This document shows, one piece after another, positions 1 through 10,965 of a DNA stretch of 64,000 nt. A model generated the notes under the pieces. That model saw only the letters and a program-made list of their open reading frames with translations, did not search any database and was not told the DNA's origin. A program made the translations under genes and the position numbers. Positions within the stretch are counted from its first letter, which is position 1, and every line of letters begins with the position of its first letter. The stretch spans positions 71,024,176 through 71,088,175 of the forward strand of contig CM043969.1 in assembly GCA_014529385.2 (NCBI GenBank), given 5' to 3'. This DNA comes from Adiantum capillus-veneris (lineage: Eukaryota; Streptophyta; Polypodiopsida; Polypodiales; Pteridaceae).

Positions 1-377
1 ACTCATCATATTCTTATTATACACGATGAAATTCTCATTCACCCATGTTATTGTCAATTAGGTTAAATAGAATTTTGAATAATACTAAAAATTGATTTAG
101 TTGAAGTATAGAATTGAAGTTAGAATTGGATTAGAAATGTCATGCCTAAAAGTAATGCATTCCTAAACTTTCACTCGTAATTTACACACTTAATTTTTGA
201 TTAATTAAGATTAGCAAATATTTGATTTATAGAAATTAGATGTAGAACAAAAACACTAAGTGTGAATCCGAGTTGGCGAGGGTTCAGATTACAGACTCTC
301 TTTGAAAACAAGGAGATTACTAGGAAAATTGACGGATTTAAAGTTCTAAGTGTATAATATAAGGGTAGTACAAGAAA

Positions 378-500
378 ATGGCTCCTAAGCGTGCTCGAAC
401 ACAATGCGCTAATGATCATGAAGCCGGTACAAGTAACGGTGGAACTCCTGCGAAACATTCTATGTCTCCACCAATCGGACCAATCGGAGCTATGGTACAG
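378..500 (+). CDS. Candidate LTR-encoded first exon (gag N-terminus?), copy A
   Basis: Forty-one codons from ATG (context AAAATGG) to a CAG that is followed at once by GTTAGT, a strong plant 5' splice site. The product starts MAPKRARTQ and ends GAMVQ; it is basic at the N-terminus, then rich in Gly, Pro, Ser and Thr, with no recognised domain. Without splicing the frame runs on only 23 codons. The same exon-like unit is at the same place in LTRs B, C, D and E. In phase and position it would suit a gag leader exon (see 12103-12582). This is an inference; no transcript is visible. Copy A has lost the internal region it would splice to. Confidence 0.45.
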
Positions 501-739
501 GTTAGTATTGCAGTTTCAAATTATGCATCATTGCATATGCGAGACCATAGGAATATATTATTTACCTTATGAAAAGAAAACACGGACCGAAACCACGGGG
601 CTTAACCCTAAGAAACTCATCATATGTTTGACAAGTAGGAAAGATTGTCTAGTTAAACTGGTTGCTATAGCAAAGAATGTTTGTCCAAAACCTTCGGTAT
701 GGTTTGTCTCAAGTCTCTCTACTTATTAGCGCTGTTATT

Positions 740-910
740 ATGTGGCAGTTGCCGAGGCGTGAGATGACGCCCAGGATGGCACCGCTGATGCTGTGGTGGA
801 AGTACACCCAGATTAGCCCAGCTGGATACTGTAGTTTTGTTTTGCCCTGGCGTGAGGATGACGCCCAGATTGGCACTGTTATTGCTGTGACGGGAGTACG
901 TGCAGATTAG
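740..910 (+). repeat. Internal imperfect direct repeat in F1 LTR
   Basis: Two copies of a ~70-bp unit beginning GGCGTGAG(G)ATGACGCCCAG and ending CAGATTAGC lie side by side here, with the same pair in the other F1 LTRs. The units are GC-richer than the rest of the LTR. Short frames overlap them but are not conserved in sequence, so I do not call them genes. Confidence 0.6.
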
Positions 911-1189
911 CACAACGAGTACTTGTCGAGCGGTAGGGACGCTCATGAGGACAAGGGTTTTTATAAATAATGTATATACCGATCGGACATAATAGCGCCA
1001 ATAGAGATTCTTGAGTGAACTTAATCCAAGGGTTGTTGGTTTAAAATTGGACGACTTCTTGTTTGACTATTGTTTGAAGGGCTGTTTTAACGAACCAGTA
1101 TCATAAATAAAGTAAAGAAACATGTATGTTTAAACAGTGTGGTAATAATTAAATAACAAAAGAAGGGTGAGTGTGGTATGGAAAGTGGG

Positions 1190-1244
1190 AGAATGATACC
1201 CCGACGGTATCATTCTATGGATGGGTGGACCCGATGAGTCGGGT
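1190..1244 (+). other. Paired hairpins in 3' part of F1 LTR, copy A
   Basis: First hairpin: perfect 11-bp arms AGAATGATACC and GGTATCATTCT around loop CCGAC (1190-1216). Second: ACCCGA and TCGGGT around TGAG (1229-1244). Both recur in all F1 LTRs (10966-11020 in copy C). In copy D the first loop changes and a C-to-T in the second stem leaves a G-T pair, so folding is kept. Likely an RNA structure in U5/R; role unknown. Confidence 0.6.
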
Positions 1245-1538
1245 AACTTTCCAACGCTAGAATTTTTTTTTAGATATAAATCTTAAAAGAGACAAACCTT
1301 GGCGGCTGTGCTTCTGAAACATGGAGAAAAAAGCGCACAGGTTGGTCACTGTAAGATTTATAATTTTAGGTATAAATGATTATAGATAGTTTTTAGATAG
1401 GGTTATGGTGGTCACGCTCTGCCATAGCGAGATAGGACCAATCCTTCACTAACGGTTCATGCCCGTGGCTACGTAGTAGCTAAGGCAATGTCCGTTGGTT
1501 TTTCTCCGCTCCTCTCGACAAGGGGCAGGGACCTCACA

Positions 1539-1608
1539 CTAAATTTGTGGTTCCAATTGTCGTAGATGCGCCTTGAACCACGGACCTCCCACTCAGATGT
1601 GCAACACC
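1539..1608 (+). other. Rearrangement filler between LTR A and integrase remnant
   Basis: About 70 bases that match neither the primer-binding-site region after LTR C nor any other part of F1 in the window. They join the LTR end directly to the integrase N-terminal region at TATCCTACGTGAAGAGAGG (compare 7030). About 5 kb of leader, gag, protease, RT and RNase H is therefore absent. Confidence 0.5.
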
Positions 1609-2996
1609 CTATCCTACGTGAAGAGAGGGTATCGTCAAATCAGCCTAAACCTCTACATTACTCCTTAGAAGATGGGAAAATTTACTATAGGAATCGATTA
1701 TGCATACCTAAGGATTCTACCCTAAGGAATGCTATCCTATATGAAGCACATGATGGCCCAACTTCAGGACATCCAGGTTATGAAAAAACCATCAATGCAA
1801 TTCGTAGAAGTCACTATTGGCAAGGTATAAAGGGTGATGTCCTTCGCTATGTCAAGTAGTGTTTGTCTTGTCAAAGGATTAAGGCAGAGAGACTAAAGAT
1901 GCCAGGTAAATTACATCCTTTAGATATTCCCCAAATGAAATGGGAATGTATTAGCATGGACTTTATCACCGGGTTTCCTTTTGTCCAAGCTGGATATGAT
2001 TCAATCATGGTCATAGTCAACTTGCTTACTAAAGTGGCTCACTTAATCCCAGTCAAGACAACCTTTATAGCTTCCGATATTGCTCGTCTGTTTGTGAAGA
2101 AGGTTTTCAGAATTCATGGTTTACCCAAGAGGATTGTTAGCGATCGTGATGCCAAGTTTACTTCAAAGTTTCGGGTATCATTGTTTCAAGCAATTGGAAC
2201 CCAGTTATGTTTTAGTACTGCTTATCATCCTCAAACTGATGGAAGACATCCTCAGAGCCTACTGCAATAGAGAACCTCGCAAGTGGATTCAATACCTACC
2301 CTTGGTAGAGTATGCATACAATTCCTCTACTCATAGAAGTATTGGAATGACACCTTTTAATGCTCTTTATGGTCAAGAATGTTTATCACCTCTTAACTTT
2401 TCTGACCCCACTATAAGGGTAGAAGCCTCAATGAAAATGCTTGAAGAAATGGAAGCTCAAACCAAAGCTTTTCGAAGGGATATGCAAGCGGCTCAAGATC
2501 GACAAAAGAAGTACGCCGACTTAAAAAGATATGATCGGATTTTCAAAGAAGGTGACAATGTTTTCTTACGAGTAAAGCTCAAAAAGAGCAATCTGTCTCT
2601 TGGAAGGTATAAGAAGCTTAGCTACCGATATTGTGGACCTTACGAAATAATCAAGGTTGTAAGTGATCAAGCTTATAGACTAAAACTCCCTGCTCATCTC
2701 AAAGTGCATGATGTATTTCATGTAAGTATGTTAAAACCTTATGTATATAACCCTTACCATGTCCTTGATGATGAGCAAATCATTTTACCTGCTCAAGATG
2801 TTCTACAACTCCAACGTGATACTATCCTAGAAACTCGAGAGAGAAAGCTTAGGAATAGATCCATCAAAGAACATCTTATCTTATGGAAGGATTTCCCTAT
2901 AAAAGTTGCTACTTGGGAAGATGAGACATCGCTTCTTAAGGATTACCCTTCACTGTTCTTGAGATGAGGGCATCTCAAATTCTAAGTTGGGGAGAT
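1609..2996 (+). pseudogene. F1 pol remnant: integrase and chromodomain
   Basis: Broken end of a gypsy polyprotein. In order: zinc-binding N-terminal domain (His in EAHDG and SGHPG, then CLSC after an in-frame TAG at 1857-1859 where the copy at 7246 has CAG), the catalytic core with its first Asp (SMDFI) and second Asp (SDRD), then a C-terminal chromodomain-like segment (HLILWKDFP...ATWED). A 29-base deletion near 2242, relative to the copy at 7650-7700, removes the GQTERVN segment with the catalytic Glu and shifts frame; the frame resumes and runs to 2967. The polypurine tract GTTGGGGAGA lies just before LTR B. It cannot encode a working integrase. Confidence 0.9.
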
Positions 2997-3429
2997 TGTA
3001 AGGTCTCTACTTTCAAATTGAACACAAGTTCTATTACGCATTTGTATTTTTTTGAACCATCACTCTTTATTTAAGATATTCGAGTTCAATTATGAATCGT
3101 AGGTTAAGAAAACCTAAAAATTAAAATTTACGCTACAAAATTCTGACATGTTTAGCTATATGAATCACTAACTAACTTACTGCAAGACTTATTTACTGAT
3201 TGTAGAATTTTCTTTGACTACCGTAAAGTTAATATAAGGCTGTAAAGTTTAACTTTAAAATGTAAAGTAAATTATTATTAAGAAAATAAATAAAATAATA
3301 CACAGTGATGACAGATGAAGGCACATGGACTCACATAGGAGGGGACAAAGTGGGACAAATTATTTTTTTTAAAAATAAAAATTATTATTTTTCTTTGGAA
3401 AAAAAAAAGTTGGACGTTTTCTTTTCTGC

Positions 3430-3440
3430 TATAAATAGAG
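3430..3440 (+). promoter_or_regulatory. F1 LTR TATA box, copy B
   Basis: TATAAATAGAG, a canonical plant TATA box, sits ~435 bases into the LTR and is followed by the conserved leader. It is kept in copies C (9070) and D (13721), and changed to TATAAATACAG in E (20859). It probably marks the U3/R region of the LTR promoter. Confidence 0.7.
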
Positions 3441-3462
3441 CATCCATGCTCACACTTTAGAC

Positions 3463-3555
3463 ATAGAGATTGCCTCTATAGCGCTCACGACGTGCTGCCA
3501 CTTCTCTTAGAGAGAAGGCGTCCACAAACCACTAAGAGAGCAAAAACTCTAGTGG
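3463..3555 (+). other. Three consecutive leader hairpins, copy B
   Basis: Just after the TATA box: ATAGAG/CTCTAT around ATTGC (3463-3479), CTTCTCT/AGAGAAG around TAG (3501-3517), and CCACTAAGAG/CTCTAGTGG with one bulge (3529-3555). All three recur in copies C, D and E. Changes in E keep the second stem and leave a G-U pair in the third. They would lie in the 5' leader RNA. Confidence 0.6.
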
Positions 3556-3589
3556 ACTAATACAGTGTGTATTAATTGAGCATTCAATT

Positions 3590-4020
3590 AGTTTTAAGAA
3601 GGATATGTGTGTATGTGTGCTATCTTTTACTCTAATCTCTCTAATACATTAGTAAGATTCAATTACTTTTAAGAAGGATATGTGTATATGTGTGCTATCT
3701 CTTACTCTAATCTCTCTAATAGATTAGTAAGATTCAATTAGTTATGTGTGTGTGTGTGCTATCTATTACTCTAATCTTCTAATAGATTAGTAAGATTCAA
3801 TTAACTTTAAGAAGGATATGTGTGTGTGTGTGTATGTTATCTTTTACTCTAATCTCTCTAATAGATAGGTGAGATTCAATTAGCTTTAGAAAAGTATGTG
3901 TGTGTGTTCTCTTTTACTCTAATCTTTCTAATGGATAGTAAGATTCAATTAATTTTAGAAAAGATGTGTGTGTATTTTTTCTCTTACTCTAATCTCTCTA
4001 AGTATACCTACTCTCTCTAG
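3590..4020 (+). repeat. TG-rich minisatellite in F1 LTR, copy B
   Basis: Tandem units of ~60-80 bp, each built from a (TG)n tract, CTATCT(C/T)TTACTCTAATCTCTCTAATAG and TTAGTAAGATTCAATTA. Unit number and TG length differ between the LTR copies, which accounts for part of their length difference. Confidence 0.8.
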
Positions 4021-4468
4021 TTAGTACATCTTCACTATTAACTTATATATTGTTAATTGAAAGTTAATACATAAGAGAACTCATCATATTCTTATTATAC
4101 ATGATGAAATTCTCATTCACCAATGTTATTGTCAATTAGGTTCAATAAAATTTTGAATAATACTAAAAATTGATTTAGTTGAAGTATAGAATTGAAGTTA
4201 GAATTGGATTAGAAATGTCATGCATAAAAGTAATGCATTCCTAAACTTTCACTCATAATTTACACTCGTAATTTACACACTTAATTTTTGATTGATTAAG
4301 ATTAGGAAATATTTGATGTATAGAAATTAGATGTAGAACAACAACACTAAGTGTGAATCCGAGTTGGCGAGGGTTCAAATTACAGACTCTCTTTGGAAAC
4401 AAGGAGATTACTAGGGAAATTGAACGATTTAAAGTTCTAAGTGTATAATATAAGGGTAGTACAAAAAA

Positions 4469-4579
4469 ATGGCTCCAAAGCGTGCTCAAACACAAGGCGC
4501 TAATGATACAAGTAACGCTGGAACTCCTACGGAACATGCTATGTCTGCACCAATCAGACCAATCAGAGCTATGGTACAT
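4469..4579 (+). pseudogene. LTR exon-like frame, copy B (12-base deletion, donor lost)
   Basis: Same unit as 378-500, starting MAPKRAQTQ. Four codons are missing in frame, and the splice donor has changed from CAG|GTTAGT to CAT|GTTAGT. This copy also lies in an LTR that no longer leads into gag. Confidence 0.5.
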
Positions 4580-5500
4580 GTTAGTATTACAGTTTCAAGT
4601 TATGCATCATTGCATATGCGAGACCATAGGAATATATTATTTACCTTATGAAAAGAAAACACGGACCGAAACCACGGAGCTTAACCTTAAGAAACTCATC
4701 ATATGTTTGACAAGTAGGAAAGATTGTCTGGTTAAACTGGTTGCTATAGGAAGGAATGTTTGTCCAAAACCTTCGGTATGGTTTCTCTCAAGTCTCTCTA
4801 CTTATTAGCATTGGTATTATGTGGCAGTTGCCGAGGCGTTAGATGACGCTCCGGATGGCACCACTGATGTTGTGGTGGGAGTACACCCAGATTAGCCCAG
4901 CTGGATACTGCAGTTTTGTTTTGCCGTGGCGTGAGGATGACGCCCACATTGGCACCGTTGTTGCTGTGATGGGAGTACCTCCAGATTAGGACAACGAGTA
5001 CTTGTCGAGCGGTATGGGACGCTCATGAGGACAAGGGTTTTTATAAATAATGTATATACCGATCGGACATAATAGCGCCAGTAGAGATTCTTGAGTGAAC
5101 CTAATCCAAGGGTTGTTGGTTTAAAATTGGACGACTTCTTGTTTGACAATTGTTTGTAATAGTGTTTGAAGGGTTTTTGTAACGAACTAGTATCATAAAT
5201 AAAGTAAAGGAACATGTATGTTTAAACAGTGTGGTAGTAATGAGATAACAAAAGAAGGATGAGTGTGGTGTGGAAAGTGGGAGAATGATACCCCGACGGT
5301 GTCATTCTATGGACGGGTGGACCCGATGAGTCGGGTAACTTTCCAACGCTAGAATTTTTTTATTAGTCATAAATCTTAAAAGAGACAAACCTTGGCGGCT
5401 GTGGTTCTGAAACATGGAGAAAAAAGCGCACAGGTTGGTCACTCTAAGATTTATACTTTTAGGTATAATTGATTATAGATAGTTTTTAGATAGGGTTATG

Positions 5501-6345
5501 GTCAAAGCTAATCGTCTTTTGAAAGGGTTACGCAAGGGTCAATAAATTTTTGTAGTCAAGCTAAACAAGGAAGAAAAATCTTCTTCCAACCCTAAACCAA
5601 TGTGGCTAGAAGAATTTTCGGATGTTTTCCCGAGTGAACTTTCTGAACTACCACCACCTAGTGAGGTAGACCATGAAATCAAAATTTTTCCAGGTAGAGA
5701 ACCAATCTCAAGAGCGCCGTACAAGATGTCACTTCCAGAGGCTATAGAACTCAAGGAGCAGCTCAAACAGTTGATTGAGCAAGGGTTTATCCGACCCAGT
5801 ACATCTCCATGGGGTGCACCTGTTCTCTTCCAAAAGAAAAAGAATGGCTCTCTTAGACATTGCATAGATTATAGGGGCTTAAATCAGGTTACCATCAAGA
5901 ATAAATATCCAATTCCTCGTATTGATGAGATGCTGGACAGATTACATGGAGCCAAAATATTCACCAAGATCAATCTTCGATCCGGCTATCATCAAATTTG
6001 AATCCAGGAGGCTGATATCTCCAAAACAGCTTTCAACACTCGTTATGGTCATTACAAATTTAGAGTGATGGCTTTTGGACTTACGAATGCTCCTGCAACT
6101 TTCAATCGTCTGATGCACGATATCTTTAGATAATTCTGGGATGATTTTGTCCTAGTATTCTTTGACGATATTAATTTATTCCAAATCAGAGGAAGAGCAT
6201 GAAGGACATGTTAGGAAAGTGTTAGAGCTTTTACGCCGAAACAAGCTGTATGCAAAGAAAAGAAAATGTACCTTCTTTACCCCTAAGGTCTGTTACTAAG
6301 GGTTTATCATTTCACCTGAAGGAGTCTCTGTTGACCCTGACAAAG
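5501..6345 (+). pseudogene. F1 pol remnant: reverse transcriptase
   Basis: Gypsy RT beginning abruptly just downstream of protease. The open part at 5600-6001 holds EFSDVFP, the VDHEI segment, [40 protein letters not shown] and [17 protein letters not shown] at 5999-6001 (probably from CGA) interrupts it. Beyond it, [14 protein letters not shown] and the polymerase motif as FFDDI are readable, with a further stop at 6130 and frame changes near 6165. The two catalytic Asp residues of the motif are present, but the gene is dead. Confidence 0.9.
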
Positions 6346-6990
6346 TCAAAGATATTGTGGAATTGCCTCAACCCACTTCACAAACCGAAGTCAAAGGGTT
6401 CTTAGGTATCACAGGGTGGTACAGGATCTTTGTAAAGGACTATGCTCTTAAAGCTGCACCACTAACCGACTTGCTAAAGAAAGGAGCTACTATACTTTGG
6501 GAAGAAAAAAATGAATCTTGCTTCAAACAGATTAAGGAGTATCTTGCTTCAGAACCTCTCTTAAAACTTCCAAATTTCACCCAAGAATTCAAGGTGATCA
6601 CAGATGCTAGTAACCTTGCATTAGGAGGAGTCCTTACTCAAGAAGGAAGGCCTGTAGCTTATACTTCTCTGAAGCTTAGGATTCATGAAGTGAATTATGC
6701 TACACATGATTTAGAATTGCTAGCAGTTATTCATAATTTCAAGCTATGGAGAATTATCTATTGGGACGCAAATTCCAGTTGGTAACAGATCACAAGAGCC
6801 TTAAGTGGATTTTTACCCAACCTAACCTTAACATGAGACAGAGGAGATGGATAGAGCTCATGAACGAATATGATTTTGATATTAAATTTAGACCAAGTAA
6901 GGATAATGTTGTGGAAGATGCCCTAAGCCGTAAAGCTTTTCTGGGGGCCATTTCCATGGCTAACAACCTTATTCTAGACAAGGTCTTGGA
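6346..6990 (+). pseudogene. F1 pol remnant: RNase H
   Basis: Continues RT: thumb segment (VKGFLGITGWYRIFVKDY) then RNase H with its acidic residues visible in ITDASNLALGG, HDLELLAVIHNFKLW and VTDHKSLKWI. A frameshift lies between 6746 and 6785, where LWR-IIYW passes into NYLLGRKF in another frame. The domain ends at KDNVVEDALSRK, normally the tether before integrase. Confidence 0.85.
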
Positions 6991-8444
6991 TGCTGCTATC
7001 AGAGATGCAGATTACCAGATGCTTGCTAGTATCCTACGTGAAGAGAGGTATCATCAAATCAGCCTAAACCTCTACATTACTCCTTAGAAGATGGGAAAAT
7101 TTACTATAGGAATCGATTATGCATACCTAAGAATTCTACCCTAAGGAATGCTATCCTATATGAAGCACAAGATGGCCCAACTTCAGGACATGCAGGTTAT
7201 GCCAAAACCATCACTGCAATTCGCAGAAGTTACTATTGGCAAGGTATGAAGGGTGATGTCCTTCGCTATGTCAAGCAGTGTTTGTCTTGTCAAAGGATTA
7301 AGGCAGAGAGACTAAAGATGCCAGGTAAATTACATCCTTTAGATATTCCCCAAATGAAATGGGAATGTATTAGCATGGAATTTATCACCAGGTTTCCTTC
7401 TGTCCAAGCTAGATATGATTCAATCATGGTCATAGTCGACTTGCTTACTAAAGTGGCTCACTTAATCCTAGTCAAGACAACCTTTATAGCTTCAGATATT
7501 GCTCGTCTGTTTGTGAAGGAGGTTTTCAGAACTCATGGTTTACCCAAGAGGATTGTTAGCAATCGTGATGCCAAGTTTACTTCAAAATTTTGGGTATCAT
7601 TGTCTCAAGCTATTGGAACCCAGTTATGTTTTAGTACTGCTTATCATCCTCAAACTGATGGCCAAACTGAAAGAGTTAATCAAGTAATTGAAGACATCCT
7701 CAGAGCCTACTGCAATAGAGAACCTCGCAAGTGGATTCAATACCTACCCTTGGTAGAGTATGCATACAATTCCTCTACTCATAGAAGTATTGGAATGACA
7801 CCTTTTAATGCTCTTTATGGTTAAGAATGTTTATCACCTCTTAACTTTTCTGACCCCACTATAAGGGTAGAAGCCTCAAAGAAAATGCTTGAAGAAATGG
7901 AAGCTCAAACCAAAACTATTCGAAGGGATATTCAAGCGGCTCAAGATCGACAAAAGAAGTACGCTGACTTAAAAAGATATGATCAGATTTTCAAAGAAGG
8001 TGACAAATTTTTCTTACAAGTAAAGCCCAAAAAGAGCAATCTGTCTCTCGGAAGGTATATGAAGCTTAGCTACCGATATTGTGGACCTTACGAAATAATC
8101 AAGGTTGTAAGTGATCAAGCTTATAGACTAAAACTCCCTTCTCATCTCAAAGTGCACGATGTAATTCATGTAAGTCTGTTAAAACCTTATGTATATAACC
8201 CTGACCATGTCCTTGATGATGAGAAAATCATTTTACCTGCTCAAGACGTTCTACAACTCCAACCTGATACTATCCTAGAAACTCGAGAGATAAAGCTTAG
8301 GAATACATCCATCAAACAACATCTTATCTTATGGAAGGATTTCCCTATAGAAGATGCTACTTGGGAAGATGAGACATCCCTTCTTAAGGATTACCCTTCA
8401 CTGTTATTGAGATGAGGGAATCTCAAATTCTAAGTTGGGGAGAT
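6991..8444 (+). pseudogene. F1 pol remnant: integrase and chromodomain
   Basis: Same region as 1609-2996 but without the 29-base deletion. There is a stop and frameshift near 7087, a second stop at 7822-7824 (TAA where the first copy has CAA), and a last frame 7885-8415 ending in the chromodomain-like segment (ILWKDFPIEDATWED). The first catalytic Asp is replaced by Glu (SMEFI) and the second by Asn (SNRD), while the Glu in GQTERVN remains. The polypurine tract GTTGGGGAGA precedes LTR C. Inactive by both frame and active-site changes. Confidence 0.9.
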
Positions 8445-9069
8445 TGTAAGGTCTCTACTTTCAAATTGCACACAAGTTCTATTACGGATTTGTATTTTTT
8501 TGAACCATCACTCCTTATTTAAGGTATTCGAGTTCAAATTATGAATCGTAGGTTGAGAAAACCTAGAAATTAAAATTTACGCTACAAAATTCTGACATGT
8601 TTAGCTATATGAATCACTAACTAACTTATTGCAAGACTTATTTATTGATTGTAGAATTTTCCTTTACTATTGTAAAGTTAATATAAGACTATAAAGTTTA
8701 ACTTAAAAATGTAAAGTAAATTATCATTAAGGAACTAAATAAAATAATTATAAAGACAAAAGAATACACAGGGATGACAAATGAAGGCACATGGACTCAC
8801 ATACGAGGGGACTAAGTGGGACACACTGTCACATGAAAAAGAAGAGGCTACTCTTGACTAATCTGAATGAGGGGGGGCCTATGTGGCCTTATCTTTTCAT
8901 GATAGTGACAAAGTGGTCAAGCTCATGGGTACCACAAGGGTACCAAAAACTCGGGTATGATTTTTGGGGGGGGAAAAAAAAATTTTTTAAGAAAAATATT
9001 TTTTAAAAAAAATTTAAAAAAATTATTTCTTTTTTTTGGGAAAAAAAAGTTGGACCTTTTCTTTTCTAC

Positions 9070-9080
9070 TATAAATAGAG
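9070..9080 (+). promoter_or_regulatory. F1 LTR TATA box, copy C
   Basis: TATAAATAGAG at the same LTR position as in copies B and D. This LTR directly precedes the only leader-gag region of F1 in the window. Confidence 0.7.
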
Positions 9081-9102
9081 CATCCATGCTCACACTTTAG
9101 AC

Positions 9103-9195
9103 ATAGAGATTGCCTCTATAGCGCTCACGAAGTGTTGCCACTTCTCTTAGAGAGAAGGCGTCCACAAACCACTAAGAGAGCAAAAACTCTAGTGG
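9103..9195 (+). other. Leader hairpins, copy C
   Basis: Same three stems as at 3463-3555: 9103-9119, 9141-9157 and 9169-9195, identical in their paired bases. Confidence 0.6.
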
Positions 9196-9224
9196 ACTAA
9201 TAAGGTGCATATTTATTAAGCATT

Positions 9225-9690
9225 CAATTAACTTTAGGAATGATGTATGTGTGCTATCTCTTACTCTAATCTCTCTAATAGATTAGTAAGATTCAATTAG
9301 CTATGTGTATGTGTGCTATCTCTTACTCTAATCTCTCTAATAGATTAGTAAGATTCAATTAACCATGTGTGTGTGTGTATGTGCTATCTCTTACTCTAAT
9401 CTCTCTAATAGATTAGTAAGATTCAATTAGTTATGTGTGTGTGTGTGCTATCTATTACTCTAATCTTCTAATAGATTAGTAAGATTCAATTATCTTTAAG
9501 AAGGATATATGTGTGTGTGTGTTATCTTTTACTCTAATCTCTCTAATAGATTGGTGAGATTCAATTAGCTTTAGAAAAGTATGTGTGTGTGTTCTCTTTT
9601 ACTCTAATCTTTCTAATGGATAGTAAGATTCAATTAACTTTAGAAAAGATGTGTGTGTATGTTTTCTCTTACTCTAATCTCTCTAAGTAT
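9225..9690 (+). repeat. TG-rich minisatellite in F1 LTR, copy C
   Basis: Tandem TG/TCTAATCTCTCTAATAGATTAG units as in copy B, but with a different number and order of long and short units. Confidence 0.8.
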
Positions 9691-10140
9691 ACCTACTCTC
9701 TCTAGTTAGTACATCTTCACTATTAACTTATATATTGTTAATTGAAAGTTAATACATAAGAGAACTCATCATATTCTTATTATACATGATGAAATTCTCA
9801 TTCACCCATGTTATTGTCAATTAGGTTAAATAGAATTTTGAATAATACTAAAAATTGATTTAGTTGAAGTATAGAATTGAAGTTAGAATTGGATTAGAAA
9901 TGTCATGCCTAAAAGTAATGCATTCCTAAACTTTCACTCGTAATTTACACACTTAATTTTTGATTAATTAAGATTAGCAAATATTTGATGTATAGAAATT
10001 AGATGTAGAACAACAACACTAAGTGTGAATCCGAGTTGGCGAGGGTTCAAATTACAGACTCTCTTTGAAAACAAGGAGATTACTAGGAAAATTGATGAAT
10101 TTAAAGTTCTAAGTGTATAATATAAGGGTAGTACAAAACA

Positions 10141-10263
10141 ATGGCTCCAAAGCGTGCTTGAACACAAGGCGCTAATGATCATGAAGCCGGTACAAGTAAC
10201 GGTGGAACTCCTGCGGAACATGCTATGTCTCCACCAATCGGACCAATCGGAGCTATGGTACAG
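10141..10263 (+). pseudogene. LTR exon-like frame, copy C (nonsense at codon 7)
   Basis: The 41-codon unit starting MAPKRA, but codon 7 is TGA where the other copies have CGA, CAA or CCA, a likely C-to-T decay. The donor CAG|GTTAGT is intact at 10263/10264. This is the 5' LTR of the leader-gag region, so it is the exon that would join the gag frame at 12157. Confidence 0.5.
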
Positions 10264-10965
10264 GTTAGTATTGCAGTTTCAAGTTATGCATCATTGCATA
10301 TGCGAGACAATAGGAATATATTATTTACCTTATGAAAAGAAAACACGGACCGAAACCACGGGGCTTAACCCCAAGAAACTTGTCATATGTTTGACAAGTA
10401 GGAAAGATTGTCTGGTTAAACTGGTTGCTATAGGAAAGAATGTTTGTCCAAAACCTTCGGTATGCTTTTTCTCAAGTATCTCTACTTATTAGCACTGGTA
10501 TTATGTGGCAGTTGCCGAGGCATGAGATAACGCCCAGGATGGCACCGTTGATGCTGTGGTGGGAGTACACCCAGATTAGCCCAGCTGGATACTACAGTTT
10601 TGTTTTGCCGCGGCGTGAGGATGACGCCCAGATTGGCACGGTTGTTGCTGTGACGGGAGTACCTCCAGATTAGCACAACGAGTACTTGTCGAGCAGTATG
10701 GGACGCTCATGAGGACAAGGGTTTGTATAAATAATGTATATACCGATCGGACATAATACCGCCAGTAGAGATTCTTGAGTGAACTTAATCCAAGGGTTGT
10801 TGGTTTAAAATTGGACGACTTCTTGTTTGACTATTGTTTGTAATACTGTTTGAAGGGCTGTTTTAACGAACCAGTGTCATAAATAAAGTAAAGGAACATG
10901 TATGTTTAAACAGTGTGGTAGTAATTAAATAACAAAAGAAGGGTGAGTGTGGTGTGGAAAGTGGG

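Larger units (their letters stand above)
1..1538 (+). repeat. F1 LTR copy A (5' part outside window)
   Basis: Right-hand half of a long terminal repeat of gypsy family F1. It aligns with the complete copy at 8445-11345 from about LTR position 1320 to the end, and finishes in GGGACCTCACA, the CA end of a TG...CA repeat. It holds the short MAPKR reading frame with its splice donor, the two 3' hairpins and the conserved CGTAGTAGCTAAGG block. A stretch present in copies C and D just before the end (TATCAGGATTGGAGACC) is missing here. The sequence after it is not a primer binding site, so this LTR does not begin a normal internal region. Confidence 0.9.
2997..5500 (+). repeat. F1 LTR copy B (3' truncated)
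   Basis: Starts TGTAAGGTCTC directly after a polypurine tract and runs through the TATA box, leader hairpins, minisatellite, exon-like frame and 3' hairpins. It stops at GGGTTATGGT, about 175 bases short of the normal LTR end, and continues without a gap into pol sequence (TCAAAGCTAATC). The TGGT shared by both partners at the joint suggests microhomology-mediated deletion. Confidence 0.9.

Noticed and set aside
201-458. Minus-strand 85-codon frame repeated in every F1 LTR
   Set aside because: It is the complement of the exon region; its repetition follows from LTR repetition, and the ATG is not in a conserved context.
1227-1250. GATGAGTC in the LTR as a hammerhead ribozyme core
   Set aside because: The required GAAA and third stem are absent; the sequence is explained by the simple hairpin ACCCGA/TCGGGT.
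3590-4020. CRISPR array
   Set aside because: Repeats with regular-looking intervals, but the intervals are themselves repeats (TG tracts) and this is a plant LTR.
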